Shown here in pieces: positions 53,475 through 63,683 of a stretch of 64,000 nt of DNA (positions are counted from its first letter, which is position 1; every line of letters starts with the position of its first letter). The position numbers and the translations under genes are program-made. The stretch is from Ohtaekwangia sp036786105 (GTDB lineage Bacteria; Bacteroidota; Bacteroidia; Cytophagales; Cyclobacteriaceae). The stretch lies in NCBI RefSeq assembly GCF_036786105.1, contig NZ_DAIQRQ010000022.1, forward strand, positions 1 to 64,000, given 5' to 3'. Below the pieces are notes generated by a model. The model searched no databases, was not told the DNA's origin, and worked only from the letters and a program-made list of their open reading frames with translations.

Positions 53475-54762
53475 AACAACCCAACACCTGGTATTATACT
53501 TTCAAGTACATCAACCCAGAAGACTGCGCCCGTTCCGGTTTTTTGATATTGGATCAAGTGCAGAATATTTTGATGAACGACAGAACCGACTGATTGCCGA
53601 GCGTGTGTCTGTAGAAAGTTATCTGCCCACAAATGCGCTGTTGCTGAAACTTATTCGCAATTATCCGCAGATTAAAGTTGTGTTTTCCATTTCGGGTGTA
53701 TGCCTCGACCAGTTTCGCGAATATACTCCCGAAGTGTTAGACAGCTTCCGTGCACTGGCAGCTACATCTTCTGTCGAATTTTTGTCGGAAACAGATCATC
53801 ATTCATTGGCCTGCCTTATACCGGGCGATGAATTTGAAATGCAGGTGCTGGACCACGCTGCCAAACTTCACGAGCTTTTTGGTGTGCGCCCGTCTGTATT
53901 TCGTAATACCGAACTGATCTATAGTGATGAGATTGGAAGACGTGCAGAAGCACTTGGCTTCAACGGCATCTTTGTGGATGGTATCGAACGCGTTTTGCAT
54001 CATCGCAGTCCGCACCATCTATACCAGCATCCTGAACAGCAGATGCTGAAAATATTTCCACGCAATTATCACCTCAGCGATGATATAGCATTCCGCTTTA
54101 ACCAGGGCGGACAACGGCTTACCGTTGAAAAGTATATGAACTGGCTGAATGGTATACCGGCACATGAAAATCTGGTGGTGCTCGCCATGGACTATGAAAC
54201 GTTTGGCGAACATCAGAAGCGCAATACAGGTATATTAAAATTCCTCGAAGGATTTCTGAAAGCCGTAGCAAAACAGAAACGCTTTCAGATGGCAACACCT
54301 TCTGAAGTTATACAACAGGTAAAACCATACGATGTATTGTCGGTACCATCCTATATATCATGGGCAGACCAGGAACGCGATTTGTCGGCCTGGCTGGGCA
54401 ACGATATGCAACGCGATGCATTCGATACGCTGGTAAAACTTGAACAGGAAGTTAAAAATCTGGACGATCCCGAACTGCTGGAGCGCTGGCGCTGGCTGCA
54501 GACGAGCGATCATTTTTACTATATGTCAACCAAGAAGAATGATGATGGAAATGTGCATGCATACTTCAGTCCCTATAATTCACCGTATGAAGCGTTCATG
54601 AACTATATGAATGTGCTGAATGATTTTGCTTACCAGGTAGGCAAGCACGAGCGCCATCCGGTAAACAATCAAAAAGCCGGGGCCATACAATCTGAAGAAG
54701 GGAGAAGAAAGCTACACGTTCCCACATGGGCTATGAACCTGGAGAATACGTATGAACATTAA
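53461..54762 (+). CDS. GH57 family alpha-amylase / glucanotransferase
   Basis: 433 residues with the GH57 conserved regions in order: HQP motif in YFQVHQPRRL (region 1), SGVCLDQF (region 2), the FRNTELIYSDEIG region (3) whose Glu is the predicted nucleophile, and VLAMDYETFGEHQ (4) whose Asp is the predicted acid. GH57 enzymes cut or transfer alpha-1,4-glucans; amylase and transferase cannot be told apart here. No signal peptide, so it is cytoplasmic. It overlaps the synthase by 14 bases and glgX by 11, showing tight coupling. It probably shapes glycogen or releases maltodextrin for trehalose synthesis. Confidence 0.9.
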   Translation: MSLIETTQHLVLYFQVHQPRRLRPFRFFDIGSSAEYFDERQNRLIAERVSVESYLPTNALLLKLIRNYPQIKVVFSISGVCLDQFREYTPEVLDSFRALAATSSVEFLSETDHHSLACLIPGDEFEMQVLDHAAKLHELFGVRPSVFRNTELIYSDEIGRRAEALGFNGIFVDGIERVLHHRSPHHLYQHPEQQMLKIFPRNYHLSDDIAFRFNQGGQRLTVEKYMNWLNGIPAHENLVVLAMDYETFGEHQKRNTGILKFLEGFLKAVAKQKRFQMATPSEVIQQVKPYDVLSVPSYISWADQERDLSAWLGNDMQRDAFDTLVKLEQEVKNLDDPELLERWRWLQTSDHFYYMSTKKNDDGNVHAYFSPYNSPYEAFMNYMNVLNDFAYQVGKHERHPVNNQKAGAIQSEEGRRKLHVPTWAMNLENTYEH

Positions 54763-56944
54763 TGAACTGGATGTTGAACCTGTAACAACACAAAAAATTA
54801 AAACATATCCGGGAAGTCCCTATCCGCTAGGCGCGATATGGGATGGCAACGGAGTAAACTTTGCAATATATGCCGACAAGGCCACCGGTGTTGATCTCTG
54901 TCTCTTTAAAAATCCTAAAGATGAAACAGAGTATGCGCGAATCAAAATGATTGAGCGATCACACCAGATATGGCATGTCTATGTACCGGATATGAAACCC
55001 GGGCAACTTTATGGTTATCGGGTAGAAGGTCCGTATGAACCGAAGAACGGCCAGCGCTTCAATCCATTTAAACTGCTGATCGATCCCTATGCAAAAGCTA
55101 TAGCCGGAAAGATAGAATGGAACGATTCGCTCTTTGGCTATGAAGTAGGGCATATAGATGAAGATCTCAGCTATAGCGAGCTCGATAGTGCTGCTTTTTT
55201 GCCGAAGTGCGTGGTAATGGATCAACAGTTTGACTGGGAAGGCGACAAGCCACCCCGTATTCCTTATCACAAGACTATCATTTACGAAATGCATGTACGC
55301 GGTTTCACCATGCTGCATCCGGATATACCGGAAGATATACGGGGCACGTATGCCGCGCTGGCTCATCCGAAAGTAATTGAATATTTGAAAAATCTCGGTA
55401 TCACATCCGTTGAGCTGATGCCGGTGCATCATTTTATAGCCGATCGTCACCTGGTTGAAAAGGGATTGACTAACTATTGGGGCTATAATACCATTGGTTT
55501 CTTTGCACCGGAAGTACGGTACTCAAGCGGTGGTGTGTTGGGCGAGCAGGTAACCGAGTTTAAGAACATGGTGAAGGAATTGCACAAAGCAGGCATTGAA
55601 GTTATACTCGATGTAGTATATAATCACACAGCAGAAGGCAACCATATGGGACCCACACTTTGTTTTCGCGGTGTCGATAATGAATGTTATTATCGATTGG
55701 TGAACGAAGACAAGCGTTACTATATGGACTTTACCGGAACGGGCAATACGTTGAATGCAAATCTTCCGAACGTACTGCGCCTGATGATGGACAGCCTGCG
55801 CTATTGGATATTGGAAATGCATGTAGATGGTTTTCGGTTTGATTTAGCTTCTACACTGGCCCGCGAACTGCATGAAGTAAACAAGCTCAGTGCATTCTTT
55901 GATATTATTCATCAAGACCCCGTTATATCGCAGGTAAAGCTTATCGCGGAGCCGTGGGATATAGGAGAAGGTGGATACCAGGTAGGTAAATTTCCTTCTG
56001 ACTGGGCGGAGTGGAACGGTAAATACAGAGACTGCATGCGCGACTTTTGGCGTGGTGCCGATAGTATGCTGGGCGAGTTTGCACAGCGCCTTACCGGCAG
56101 CTCCGATCTGTACCAGGGCGATTATCGCAGTCCTACAGCAAGTATAAATTTCATCACCGCTCATGATGGCTTCACCCTGAACGACCTTGTGTCTTATAAC
56201 GATAAACACAACGAAGCCAATGGTGAGAATAACAACGATGGTGAAAATCATAACCGCTCGTGGAACTGCGGAGAGGAGGGACCATCGAAAGACCCTGTTG
56301 TACTGGAATTACGCAAGCGACAGCAACGTAATTTACTCACTACACTTTTTCTTTCGCAGGGCGTGCCCATGTTGCTCGCGGGCGATGAGATCAGCCGCAC
56401 ACAAAAAGGTAACAACAATGCGTATTGCCAGGATAACGAGATATCGTGGATCAACTGGAAGGATGCCGATAACGAACTGCTTGAATTTACACGGCAGTTA
56501 ATAGCCTTGCGCAAGAACCATCCGGTATTTTGCAGAAGGCGCTGGTTCCAGGGCCAGCCTATTAAAGGTATAGGTCTTGAAGATATAGCCTGGTTTCTGC
56601 CCGATGGAACGGAAATGGGCGAAGAGCACTGGAGCCACGATTTTGCCAAGTCACTGGCTGTATTCCTCAATGGCAGAGGTATACACACGCCGGGCCCGAA
56701 GGGAGAGCAAACGATAGACGATAGTTTTTATCTGATCTTCAACGCACACCATGAAGCATTGCAGTATAAATTGCCGCCGGCAAAATATGGTAAAAAATGG
56801 ATCGAGCTGCTGAACACAGCAGCGGGTGTAGTAGGTGAGGGAGAGGGGAAAGTATATGATGCGACTAAGACTATATCAGTAGAAGGACGTTCTATCCTTT
56901 TGCTGTTACACCCGATTGTGTATGATAAGAAATATAGAGCATAG
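54752..56944 (+). CDS. glgX: Glycogen debranching enzyme GlgX
   Basis: 730 residues. An N-terminal CBM48/isoamylase domain (PYPLGAIWDGNGVNFAIYADKATGVDLCLF) precedes the GH13 barrel: YWGYNTIGFFAPE, DVVYNHTAEGNHMGP (region I), DGFRFDLAST (nucleophile Asp), IAEPWDIGEGGYQ (acid Glu), and TAHDGFTLNDLVSYNDKHN (transition-state Asp). The NHTAEGN and EAN-GENNNDG features are those of GlgX/isoamylase-type debranching enzymes. It hydrolyses alpha-1,6 branches of limit dextrin in the cytoplasm, giving linear chains that suit TreY. It overlaps the preceding and following genes. Complete. Confidence 0.96.
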   Translation: MNINELDVEPVTTQKIKTYPGSPYPLGAIWDGNGVNFAIYADKATGVDLCLFKNPKDETEYARIKMIERSHQIWHVYVPDMKPGQLYGYRVEGPYEPKNGQRFNPFKLLIDPYAKAIAGKIEWNDSLFGYEVGHIDEDLSYSELDSAAFLPKCVVMDQQFDWEGDKPPRIPYHKTIIYEMHVRGFTMLHPDIPEDIRGTYAALAHPKVIEYLKNLGITSVELMPVHHFIADRHLVEKGLTNYWGYNTIGFFAPEVRYSSGGVLGEQVTEFKNMVKELHKAGIEVILDVVYNHTAEGNHMGPTLCFRGVDNECYYRLVNEDKRYYMDFTGTGNTLNANLPNVLRLMMDSLRYWILEMHVDGFRFDLASTLARELHEVNKLSAFFDIIHQDPVISQVKLIAEPWDIGEGGYQVGKFPSDWAEWNGKYRDCMRDFWRGADSMLGEFAQRLTGSSDLYQGDYRSPTASINFITAHDGFTLNDLVSYNDKHNEANGENNNDGENHNRSWNCGEEGPSKDPVVLELRKRQQRNLLTTLFLSQGVPMLLAGDEISRTQKGNNNAYCQDNEISWINWKDADNELLEFTRQLIALRKNHPVFCRRRWFQGQPIKGIGLEDIAWFLPDGTEMGEEHWSHDFAKSLAVFLNGRGIHTPGPKGEQTIDDSFYLIFNAHHEALQYKLPPAKYGKKWIELLNTAAGVVGEGEGKVYDATKTISVEGRSILLLLHPIVYDKKYRA

Positions 56945-58769
56945 CAGGCGTTCAATAGGAGTAAATTTCCGGGGAGACGGAACTGCAGAAATTCTTGTAT
57001 GGGCGCCGAACGTAAAGAAAGTGTGCCTGCGCCTGCTCGACAATAACAAGTTGCTGCGATTGCAGGAGCAGGAATACGGTTACTGGCTTTGCACAACCAA
57101 CCTGTTGCGCCCGGGCGACCTGTACAGCTTTGTGCTTGACGATCAGAAAGAATTTCCTGATCCGGCATCGCTCTCGCAACCCGAGGGCGTACACGGACCT
57201 TCACAGGCTGTTGATTTGAATCATTTTCAATGGAATGACCAGCTCTGGAAAAATATACCGATCGATGAATATATATTCTATGAGCTGCACGTAGGCACCT
57301 TTACCGATAAGGGTACATTTCGTGCTATTGAAAAGAAAATTCCTTATCTGCTCTCGTTGGGGATAACCGCCATCGAGATCATGCCGGTAGCACAATTTCC
57401 GGGCAGTCGTAACTGGGGTTATGATGGTGTCTTTCCTTTTGCTGTACAGCAGTCGTACGGTGGTGCCCAGGGGCTACAGTACCTGGTAGATATATGCCAC
57501 ACGCATGGCCTGGCCGTTGTGCTCGATGTAGTATATAATCACCTGGGGCCGGAGGGAAACTATATACAGGAATATGCACCGTATTTTACTGATAAATACA
57601 AAACACCCTGGGGCAATGCCGTGAATTTTGATGATGCCGGCAGCGATGGCGTGCGGCACTATTTTATAGAGAACGCTTTGATGTGGTTCAGAGATTTTCA
57701 TATCGATGCGTTGCGGATTGATGCAGCACATGCTATCAAGGATTTCAGCCCCACGCATATTTTACGCGAGATGAGGCAACATGTAGATCAGTATATACAT
57801 GAATCGCGAAGCATACATCACCTGATTACCGAAGTGGATCTAAACGACAATCGTTTTATTTCTCCCTACGAACAAGGCGGCTATGGTATGGATGCACAAT
57901 GGTGCGATGAGTTTCATCACGCCCTGCGCGTCACTACGGGGCACGAACGTACCGGTTATTATGCCGACTACGATGGCGTTCGTCACCTGGCGAAAGCCTA
58001 TCGCGATGCGTATGTATACGATGGTATATATTCACCACACCGGCAAAAAACATTTGGTACAAAAACAGACGAACACCCGGGCCATCAGTTCGTGGTGTTC
58101 TCGCAGAATCATGATCAGGTGGGAAACCGTATGCTCGGAGAGCGCACCAGTCAGTTGGTAAATTTTGAGCTGGCTAAGCTCATGGCAGGTGCTACACTCG
58201 TCAGTCCATATTTACCTTTATTGTTTATGGGTGAAGAATATGGGGAAACACATCCTTTTTTATACTTTGTCAGTCATAGCGATGAAGAGCTTGTACAAAG
58301 TATACGGCAGGGGAGAAAGAAAGAATTTGCATCCTTTCATATAGCAGGCGAGGCCCCCGACCCGCAGTCTGAAGAAACATTTCAGCAATCGAAATTGCAG
58401 TGGGAACTGATCGACAAAGACCAGCACGCTGTCTTGCTGTCGTACTATAAAAAGCTTATTGCTTTGCGCAAGGAAAATCCTGCACTCCGTCATCTCGACA
58501 GGAAGCAACTCGAAGTGCAGTGCAATGAGGAGAATAAAACCCTGCAGCTTCATCGCTGGCATCGCGAACAGCATGTGCGTTGTCTTATGAACTTTTCCGA
58601 TACACTCCAGCCGTTTACCGTAGCCTGGCCGCATCGCTGGCAGAAGATACTTGATTCAGCCGATCCTGAGTTTCTCGGGCCATCCGCTTCTTCGGAAACT
58701 TTGTGGGAATCACAGGTGATCACGCTTCCGCCTCATGCAATTGTACTTTATGCCGCAACCTATGGTTAA
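56922..58769 (+). CDS. treZ: Malto-oligosyltrehalose trehalohydrolase TreZ
   Basis: 615 residues from the ATG at 56922, overlapping glgX by 23 bases; the TTG at 56916 is a weaker start. The CBM48-like N-terminal domain (GVNFRGDGTAEILVWAPNVKKVCL) is followed by a GH13_10 barrel: FYELHVGTFTDKGTFRA, MPVAQFPGSRNWGYDGVFPFA, VVYNHLGPEGNY, DALRIDAAHAIKD (nucleophile), ITEVDLND (acid) and SQNHDQVGNRMLGER. These are TreZ signatures. It releases trehalose from the maltooligosyl-trehalose made by TreY, whose gene overlaps its 3' end. Confidence 0.95.
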   Translation: MIRNIEHSRRSIGVNFRGDGTAEILVWAPNVKKVCLRLLDNNKLLRLQEQEYGYWLCTTNLLRPGDLYSFVLDDQKEFPDPASLSQPEGVHGPSQAVDLNHFQWNDQLWKNIPIDEYIFYELHVGTFTDKGTFRAIEKKIPYLLSLGITAIEIMPVAQFPGSRNWGYDGVFPFAVQQSYGGAQGLQYLVDICHTHGLAVVLDVVYNHLGPEGNYIQEYAPYFTDKYKTPWGNAVNFDDAGSDGVRHYFIENALMWFRDFHIDALRIDAAHAIKDFSPTHILREMRQHVDQYIHESRSIHHLITEVDLNDNRFISPYEQGGYGMDAQWCDEFHHALRVTTGHERTGYYADYDGVRHLAKAYRDAYVYDGIYSPHRQKTFGTKTDEHPGHQFVVFSQNHDQVGNRMLGERTSQLVNFELAKLMAGATLVSPYLPLLFMGEEYGETHPFLYFVSHSDEELVQSIRQGRKKEFASFHIAGEAPDPQSEETFQQSKLQWELIDKDQHAVLLSYYKKLIALRKENPALRHLDRKQLEVQCNEENKTLQLHRWHREQHVRCLMNFSDTLQPFTVAWPHRWQKILDSADPEFLGPSASSETLWESQVITLPPHAIVLYAATYG

Positions 58770-61700
58770 TCCGGTTACTACATATCGTATACAGTTTCAT
58801 AAACAATTTACCTTTCGCGATTTCGAGGAGATTATTCCATACCTGGAAAAGCTCGGAGTCGGTGCCATCTATGCATCGCCTGTATTTGAGGCAGTGCCCG
58901 GCAGCACACATGGATATGATGTGGTAAATCCATTGCGCATCAATCCTGAGATTGGTACCGAAGAGGAACTGCGAAACATCAGCCATCGACTGAAGCAGGC
59001 CGGTATACATTGGATACAAGACATCGTTCCCAACCACATGGCTGTTCATCCCGGCAATATATGGTTGATGGATGTATTGGAGAAAGGCCGGTATTCGGTA
59101 TATGCGTCCTTCTTTGATCTTTCGTGGACGAGTGAATTTTTTCAGGGCCGATTGATCCTTCCGTTTCTCGGCAATCCTATAGACGATGTTTTATTTAACC
59201 ACGAACTACAAGTTGAATATATAGGCCAACGGCTCGTATTGCGATACTACGACAACACCTATCCGCTGCATCCGCGCTCGTATGCCACTTTGTTGGCCGC
59301 TGCCGATGCACCCGAAGCGATTGGTGTACTCGTGGAGCAGATTGGTGCCTTACACCAGATTGATGATCCGCTTGCCTATACATTACGCTGGCATGAGCTG
59401 CTGTTGCAGATCGATGCATTGATGAGCAACCCGGACATACGTCCCTATATTGATGGACGTATACAAATTGTAAACGAACAGCCCGATCAGCTTCGCCCCA
59501 TCATTGCTGAACAGAATTATAAACTGGATGCCTGGCAGAAGTCAGATGAGCGTATAAACTTCAGACGATTTTTTACCATTACGCACCTCATTGGTGTAAA
59601 CATGCAACATGAAAAAGTGTTTGCACAGTATCACAGTTTTATTCATACACTCGTAGCGGATGGTATATTTCAGGGACTCCGTATTGATCACATCGATGGG
59701 TTGTACGACCCCACGCAATACCTGGAGAACCTGCGCAACCTGGTAGGACCCGATATATATATTGTAGTTGAAAAAATATTACAGGCCCATGAAGATCTTC
59801 CGGCCTGGCCTGTGCAGGGCACTACCGGATATGATTTTCTGGCGTATGTAAACAATGTATTGACGGCACAGGGATCAGAAGAAAAATTCTCAACTTTTTA
59901 CAAAGATCTTTTAAAAGATAATCAACCAGCGGAAGAAAAGATATGGGATAAGAAAGCGGCTATACTTCGCAAGTACATGGGAGGTGAATTGGATAATTTA
60001 TACCGTTACCTTCTGGAGCTGAACTTGATGGATGAGGCTATATTGAACACGCTGGATGCGGAGCATATTAAAAATACCATTGCCGAGTTTTTGATCCGTT
60101 GCCCGGTATACCGCTACTACGGCAATCGCATGCCCTTGTCGGAGAAAGAATCAGCTTCGGTGCATGCTATATTCAACAACATCCGTGAACACAACGCTGC
60201 ATTGGCGCCTGTGGCAGATATACTGGAAGATGTGTTGCTGGAGCGCACTCCGCGGGAGACTCCCGATTATCAGGAACGTGCGCTGAAATTCTACATGCGT
60301 TGTATGCAGTTTACGGGGCCACTCATGGCAAAAGGAGTGGAAGATACACTGATGTATACCTACAATCGTTTTGTAGGCCATAATGAAGTAGGCGACTCGC
60401 CCGTGTTCTTTGGCATGACCCGCGATGCCTTTCACACGCAGATGATCAATCGCAAAACGCATTGGCCCATGACGATGAATGCCACCGCCACGCACGATAC
60501 CAAGCGGGGTGAAGATGTGCGTACACGCCTGAATGTATTGAGCGAGTTAACCGATGAGTGGATCGACCTTGTAAAACAGTGGCGCACCATGAATGCCGGT
60601 GCCAGAAGGTTCGGCATGCCCGATGCCAACGATGAGTATTTTATATACCAGACGCTCGTGGGTGCCTTTCCGTTCGAACCGGAAGAAGATGTAGAAGAGC
60701 GCATGGTTGCTTACCTGATAAAATCACTTCGCGAAGCAAAACGCCATTCACGATGGGAGTCACCCAATGAATCGTACGAGAATGCGACAACGAATTTTAT
60801 TCATTATCTGCTGGAGAAGAAAGGACGATTCTGGAAAAGCTTCGAGAAATTTCAGAAAACCGTTGCCGATTTTGGTATTGTTCACTCCCTCACACAGGTG
60901 TTGCTTAAATTTACCTGTCCCGGTATACCCGATATATACCAGGGATGTGAATACTGGGACCTGAGCCTGGTAGACCCTGATAACCGCCGGCCGGTTGAGT
61001 ATACTCGCCGTATGCAGGCGTTGGAAGATATACAGGCACATACAGCCACTGATACAGGAGCGTTGATTCGCATGTTGTGGATAAATCGCAACGATGCACG
61101 CATTAAAGAGTGGCTCGTGTATACCCTGGCCAATATGCGAAAGCATTCGCCGGAAGTATTCGCCGAAGGTGAATATATACCGCTGGCAGTAGAAGGAGCT
61201 TATAAAGAACATATACTGGCTTTTGCCCGCCGGCATAGAAAGACATGGTATATCGTAGTGGCGCCGCTTCGCCTGGCAACGCTCTGTGCAGAGCAACGTA
61301 AACGCCCGGATGCAATCAACTGGAGAGATACGCACATTGTGATACCCGGTGAGGCACCCGAAACATGGCAGCATGTATTTACCGGAACAACCCGGAAACA
61401 CGATGGCATTCTCCCGGTCAAGACTATATTTCAAACCCTGCCGCTGGCAGTGCTAAAACTGGTGAGTGCACCCAAAGAAAGAGCTGCAGGCATTCTGATG
61501 CACATTACTTCATTGCCGGCTCCCTTTGGTATAGGCGATCTCGGCCCGCAGGCATATTCATTTGCAGACTTTTTATACCGAAGCCGGCAAACGTACTGGC
61601 AGCTACTTCCGCTCAACCCAACGGAAGCTGTCAATGGTTACTCGCCCTATAGCGCATTGTCGAGTATGGCCGGAAATACCGCGTTGATCAGTCCTGAGCT

Positions 61701-62979
61701 GCTTGTGAAAGAAGAGTTGCTCACGGCCGCGCAACTTGAATCCTATCATTTGCCAAACGAAGGACGGATCGATTTTACTGCCACGATTAAAATAAAGCAG
61801 CAGTTGCTGGATATAGCCTGGCAGAATTTTCAAAAGGGAAATCACGAGTCATTGCAAAAACGCTTTGATGTTTTTGCCGAACGTGAAGCATACTGGTTGC
61901 AGGATTATGCGCTTTATATAGTACTGAAGTCGGAACACGGGGGCCACTGCTGGTGCGACTGGCCCGACAAGTATAAACATCGCCATGTAGGAGCCCTCCA
62001 TGAGTTTACACAGCAACATGCAGAAGCTATACAAAAGGAGAAATGGCTGCAATTTATATTTGCGCGTCAATGGAAGCGGCTTCGTGCATATTGTGAAAGC
62101 CTCGATATACAATTGCTTGGTGACCTGCCTTTTTACATGTGTTTCGATTCAGCCGATGTATGGGCTCATCCGGAGATTTTCAGCCTCGATGATACAGGAA
62201 ATATAGTCGCCATGGCGGGCGTTCCGCCCGACTACTTCAATGATAACGGGCAGTTGTGGGGCATGCCGGTATATAACTGGAAAGCGTTGCGACAAAACGG
62301 TTATAGCTGGTGGGTGCAACGAATAAAGAAAAATATGGAGCTGTTTGATATTGTGCGCCTCGATCACTTCCGTGCATTTGCCGGGTATTGGGAAGTACAC
62401 GCAGGAGAAACAACAGCGATTAATGGACAGTGGAAGCGTGGACCCGGTGCAGACTTGTTTCATACGCTGCAACAGGCATTAGGTACATTGCCCTTTATAG
62501 CAGAAGATCTGGGCGATATTACCGAAGATGTATACCAGCTGCGCGATGCCTTTAAACTGCCGGGAATGAAGGTGCTGCAGTTTGCCGTGAGCGACTCGGT
62601 GAGCAGCTCGGTATATGCGCCTCATAATTATACCAACACCAATTTTATAGTGTATACCGGCACGCACGATAACAATACAACACAAGGCTGGTATCGAAAC
62701 GATTTGCAGCGTACACATCAAAAGCAATTGGCAGCCTATACCGGCACTTCCGTACGCGACACCAATGTTCATACGGTGATGATGCGACTTGCCTATAGCT
62801 CCATAGCCCGCACGGCCATTATACCGATGCAGGATATATTAGGTCTTGGAGAAGAAGCGCGCATGAATGTCCCCGGTTCTGCAGATGCCAACTGGTTGTG
62901 GCGAATGTTGCCCGGAGCCATCACAGCTGAAAAAGAAGAAGAGCTTCGCAGCCTCGTATCACTCTTTAATCGCGGATGA
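58735..62979 (+). CDS. Fused malto-oligosyltrehalose synthase and 4-alpha-glucanotransferase (TreY-MalQ)
   Basis: 1414 residues in one open frame from the ATG at 58735; ATGs at 58750 and 58762 are also possible, the latter giving an 8-base overlap with treZ. Residues ~10-905 are TreY (GH13_26): TYRIQFHKQFTFRDFEEIIPYL, QDIVPNHMAV, GLRIDHIDGLYDP (nucleophile), VVEKILQAHEDLP (acid) and TATHDTKRGEDVR. Residues ~917-1414 are MalQ (GH77): ITSLPAPFGIGDLGPQA, YWQLLPLNPT, VRLDHFRAFAGYW (nucleophile), FIAEDLGD (acid) and YTGTHDNNTTQGW. TreY converts the reducing end of maltodextrin to a trehalose unit, and MalQ disproportionates short chains back into longer substrates. Both active sites appear intact. 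Confidence 0.95.
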   Translation: MQLYFMPQPMVNPVTTYRIQFHKQFTFRDFEEIIPYLEKLGVGAIYASPVFEAVPGSTHGYDVVNPLRINPEIGTEEELRNISHRLKQAGIHWIQDIVPNHMAVHPGNIWLMDVLEKGRYSVYASFFDLSWTSEFFQGRLILPFLGNPIDDVLFNHELQVEYIGQRLVLRYYDNTYPLHPRSYATLLAAADAPEAIGVLVEQIGALHQIDDPLAYTLRWHELLLQIDALMSNPDIRPYIDGRIQIVNEQPDQLRPIIAEQNYKLDAWQKSDERINFRRFFTITHLIGVNMQHEKVFAQYHSFIHTLVADGIFQGLRIDHIDGLYDPTQYLENLRNLVGPDIYIVVEKILQAHEDLPAWPVQGTTGYDFLAYVNNVLTAQGSEEKFSTFYKDLLKDNQPAEEKIWDKKAAILRKYMGGELDNLYRYLLELNLMDEAILNTLDAEHIKNTIAEFLIRCPVYRYYGNRMPLSEKESASVHAIFNNIREHNAALAPVADILEDVLLERTPRETPDYQERALKFYMRCMQFTGPLMAKGVEDTLMYTYNRFVGHNEVGDSPVFFGMTRDAFHTQMINRKTHWPMTMNATATHDTKRGEDVRTRLNVLSELTDEWIDLVKQWRTMNAGARRFGMPDANDEYFIYQTLVGAFPFEPEEDVEERMVAYLIKSLREAKRHSRWESPNESYENATTNFIHYLLEKKGRFWKSFEKFQKTVADFGIVHSLTQVLLKFTCPGIPDIYQGCEYWDLSLVDPDNRRPVEYTRRMQALEDIQAHTATDTGALIRMLWINRNDARIKEWLVYTLANMRKHSPEVFAEGEYIPLAVEGAYKEHILAFARRHRKTWYIVVAPLRLATLCAEQRKRPDAINWRDTHIVIPGEAPETWQHVFTGTTRKHDGILPVKTIFQTLPLAVLKLVSAPKERAAGILMHITSLPAPFGIGDLGPQAYSFADFLYRSRQTYWQLLPLNPTEAVNGYSPYSALSSMAGNTALISPELLVKEELLTAAQLESYHLPNEGRIDFTATIKIKQQLLDIAWQNFQKGNHESLQKRFDVFAEREAYWLQDYALYIVLKSEHGGHCWCDWPDKYKHRHVGALHEFTQQHAEAIQKEKWLQFIFARQWKRLRAYCESLDIQLLGDLPFYMCFDSADVWAHPEIFSLDDTGNIVAMAGVPPDYFNDNGQLWGMPVYNWKALRQNGYSWWVQRIKKNMELFDIVRLDHFRAFAGYWEVHAGETTAINGQWKRGPGADLFHTLQQALGTLPFIAEDLGDITEDVYQLRDAFKLPGMKVLQFAVSDSVSSSVYAPHNYTNTNFIVYTGTHDNNTTQGWYRNDLQRTHQKQLAAYTGTSVRDTNVHTVMMRLAYSSIARTAIIPMQDILGLGEEARMNVPGSADANWLWRMLPGAITAEKEEELRSLVSLFNRG

Positions 62980-62998
62980 TATACCGGTAAAAAGAAAA

Positions 62999-63020
62999 CG
63001 CCCAACAGAAATGTCGGGCG
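62999..63020. terminator. Hairpin between convergent genes
   Basis: CGCCC..ACA / TGT..GGGCG with a GAAA loop lies between treY-malQ and the minus-strand DUF4142 gene. The flanks are A-rich on one side, so it may work mainly on the minus strand. Confidence 0.6.
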
Positions 63021-63048
63021 CTTGTCTATATATAGCTAAACTGAGATT

Positions 63049-63624
63049 TTACTTTTTCTTATCCAGTGTTTCTTTGGCTTGCTTGGCCATTTCCAGGTGG
63101 TGTGTGAGGGTGGGCAGTTTTGCTGTAGCCCATGCTTTCAGGTCGGCATCATTTCCTTTTTCAGATTCCTTGCGGAAAGCGTCAATGTCTTTTTCATGGT
63201 CATCTACCATCATGCTGACGTACGCTTTGTCGAATTCTGTTCCCGATTTCTGCGACAGCTCATCATACTTCTTGCGATTTTTGTCACTGAGTGAATCGGG
63301 TATTGTTATATTTTTCTGTTGCGCCAGCGACTTCAGTTCTTCATTTGCCTTGCCATGATCGGCAACCATGCTCTGGCCAAATGCTTTTACCTGCGGATCT
63401 ATAGCTTTGGATTCAGCCAGTTTGCCAAGCTGTACTTCCAGCATACCGCCATCGGCAGCTTCTACAGCAAAATCACCATCTGCCTTCAAGTCGGTGTCAG
63501 AAAGCTTCTCTTTGTTGGCATCCTGAGCTTCCTCTTTACTGTCCTGTTGTTTGTTGCCGCACGATACCGCAGCGATCATAATGGCTAACAGGAAAAGCGC
63601 ATGTACATACTTTTTCATATTCAT
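63049..63624 (-). CDS. DUF4142 family lipoprotein
   Basis: 191 residues. A lipoprotein signal (MKKYVHALFLLAIMIAAVSCGN, Cys ~22) is followed by a charged linker (~24-48) and a four-helix DUF4142 domain: FAVEAADGGMLEVQLGKLAESKA, VKAFGQSMVADHGKANEEL, FDKAYVSMMVDDHEKDIDAFRKE and LPTLTHHLEMAKQAKETL. The conserved His in ADHGKAN and DDHEKD are typical. DUF4142 proteins are of unknown function, often stress- or envelope-related. It is placed between the treY-malQ and treS-type genes, with no clear metabolic link. The second ATG (MKKY) is the likely start. Confidence 0.92.
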   Translation of the reverse strand: MNMKKYVHALFLLAIMIAAVSCGNKQQDSKEEAQDANKEKLSDTDLKADGDFAVEAADGGMLEVQLGKLAESKAIDPQVKAFGQSMVADHGKANEELKSLAQQKNITIPDSLSDKNRKKYDELSQKSGTEFDKAYVSMMVDDHEKDIDAFRKESEKGNDADLKAWATAKLPTLTHHLEMAKQAKETLDKKK

Positions 63625-63683
63625 GGTACTATTGATTGGTTTGCAGAAGTAATTAAAAAACTGTGCCGCCCGGTAAAGGAGTA

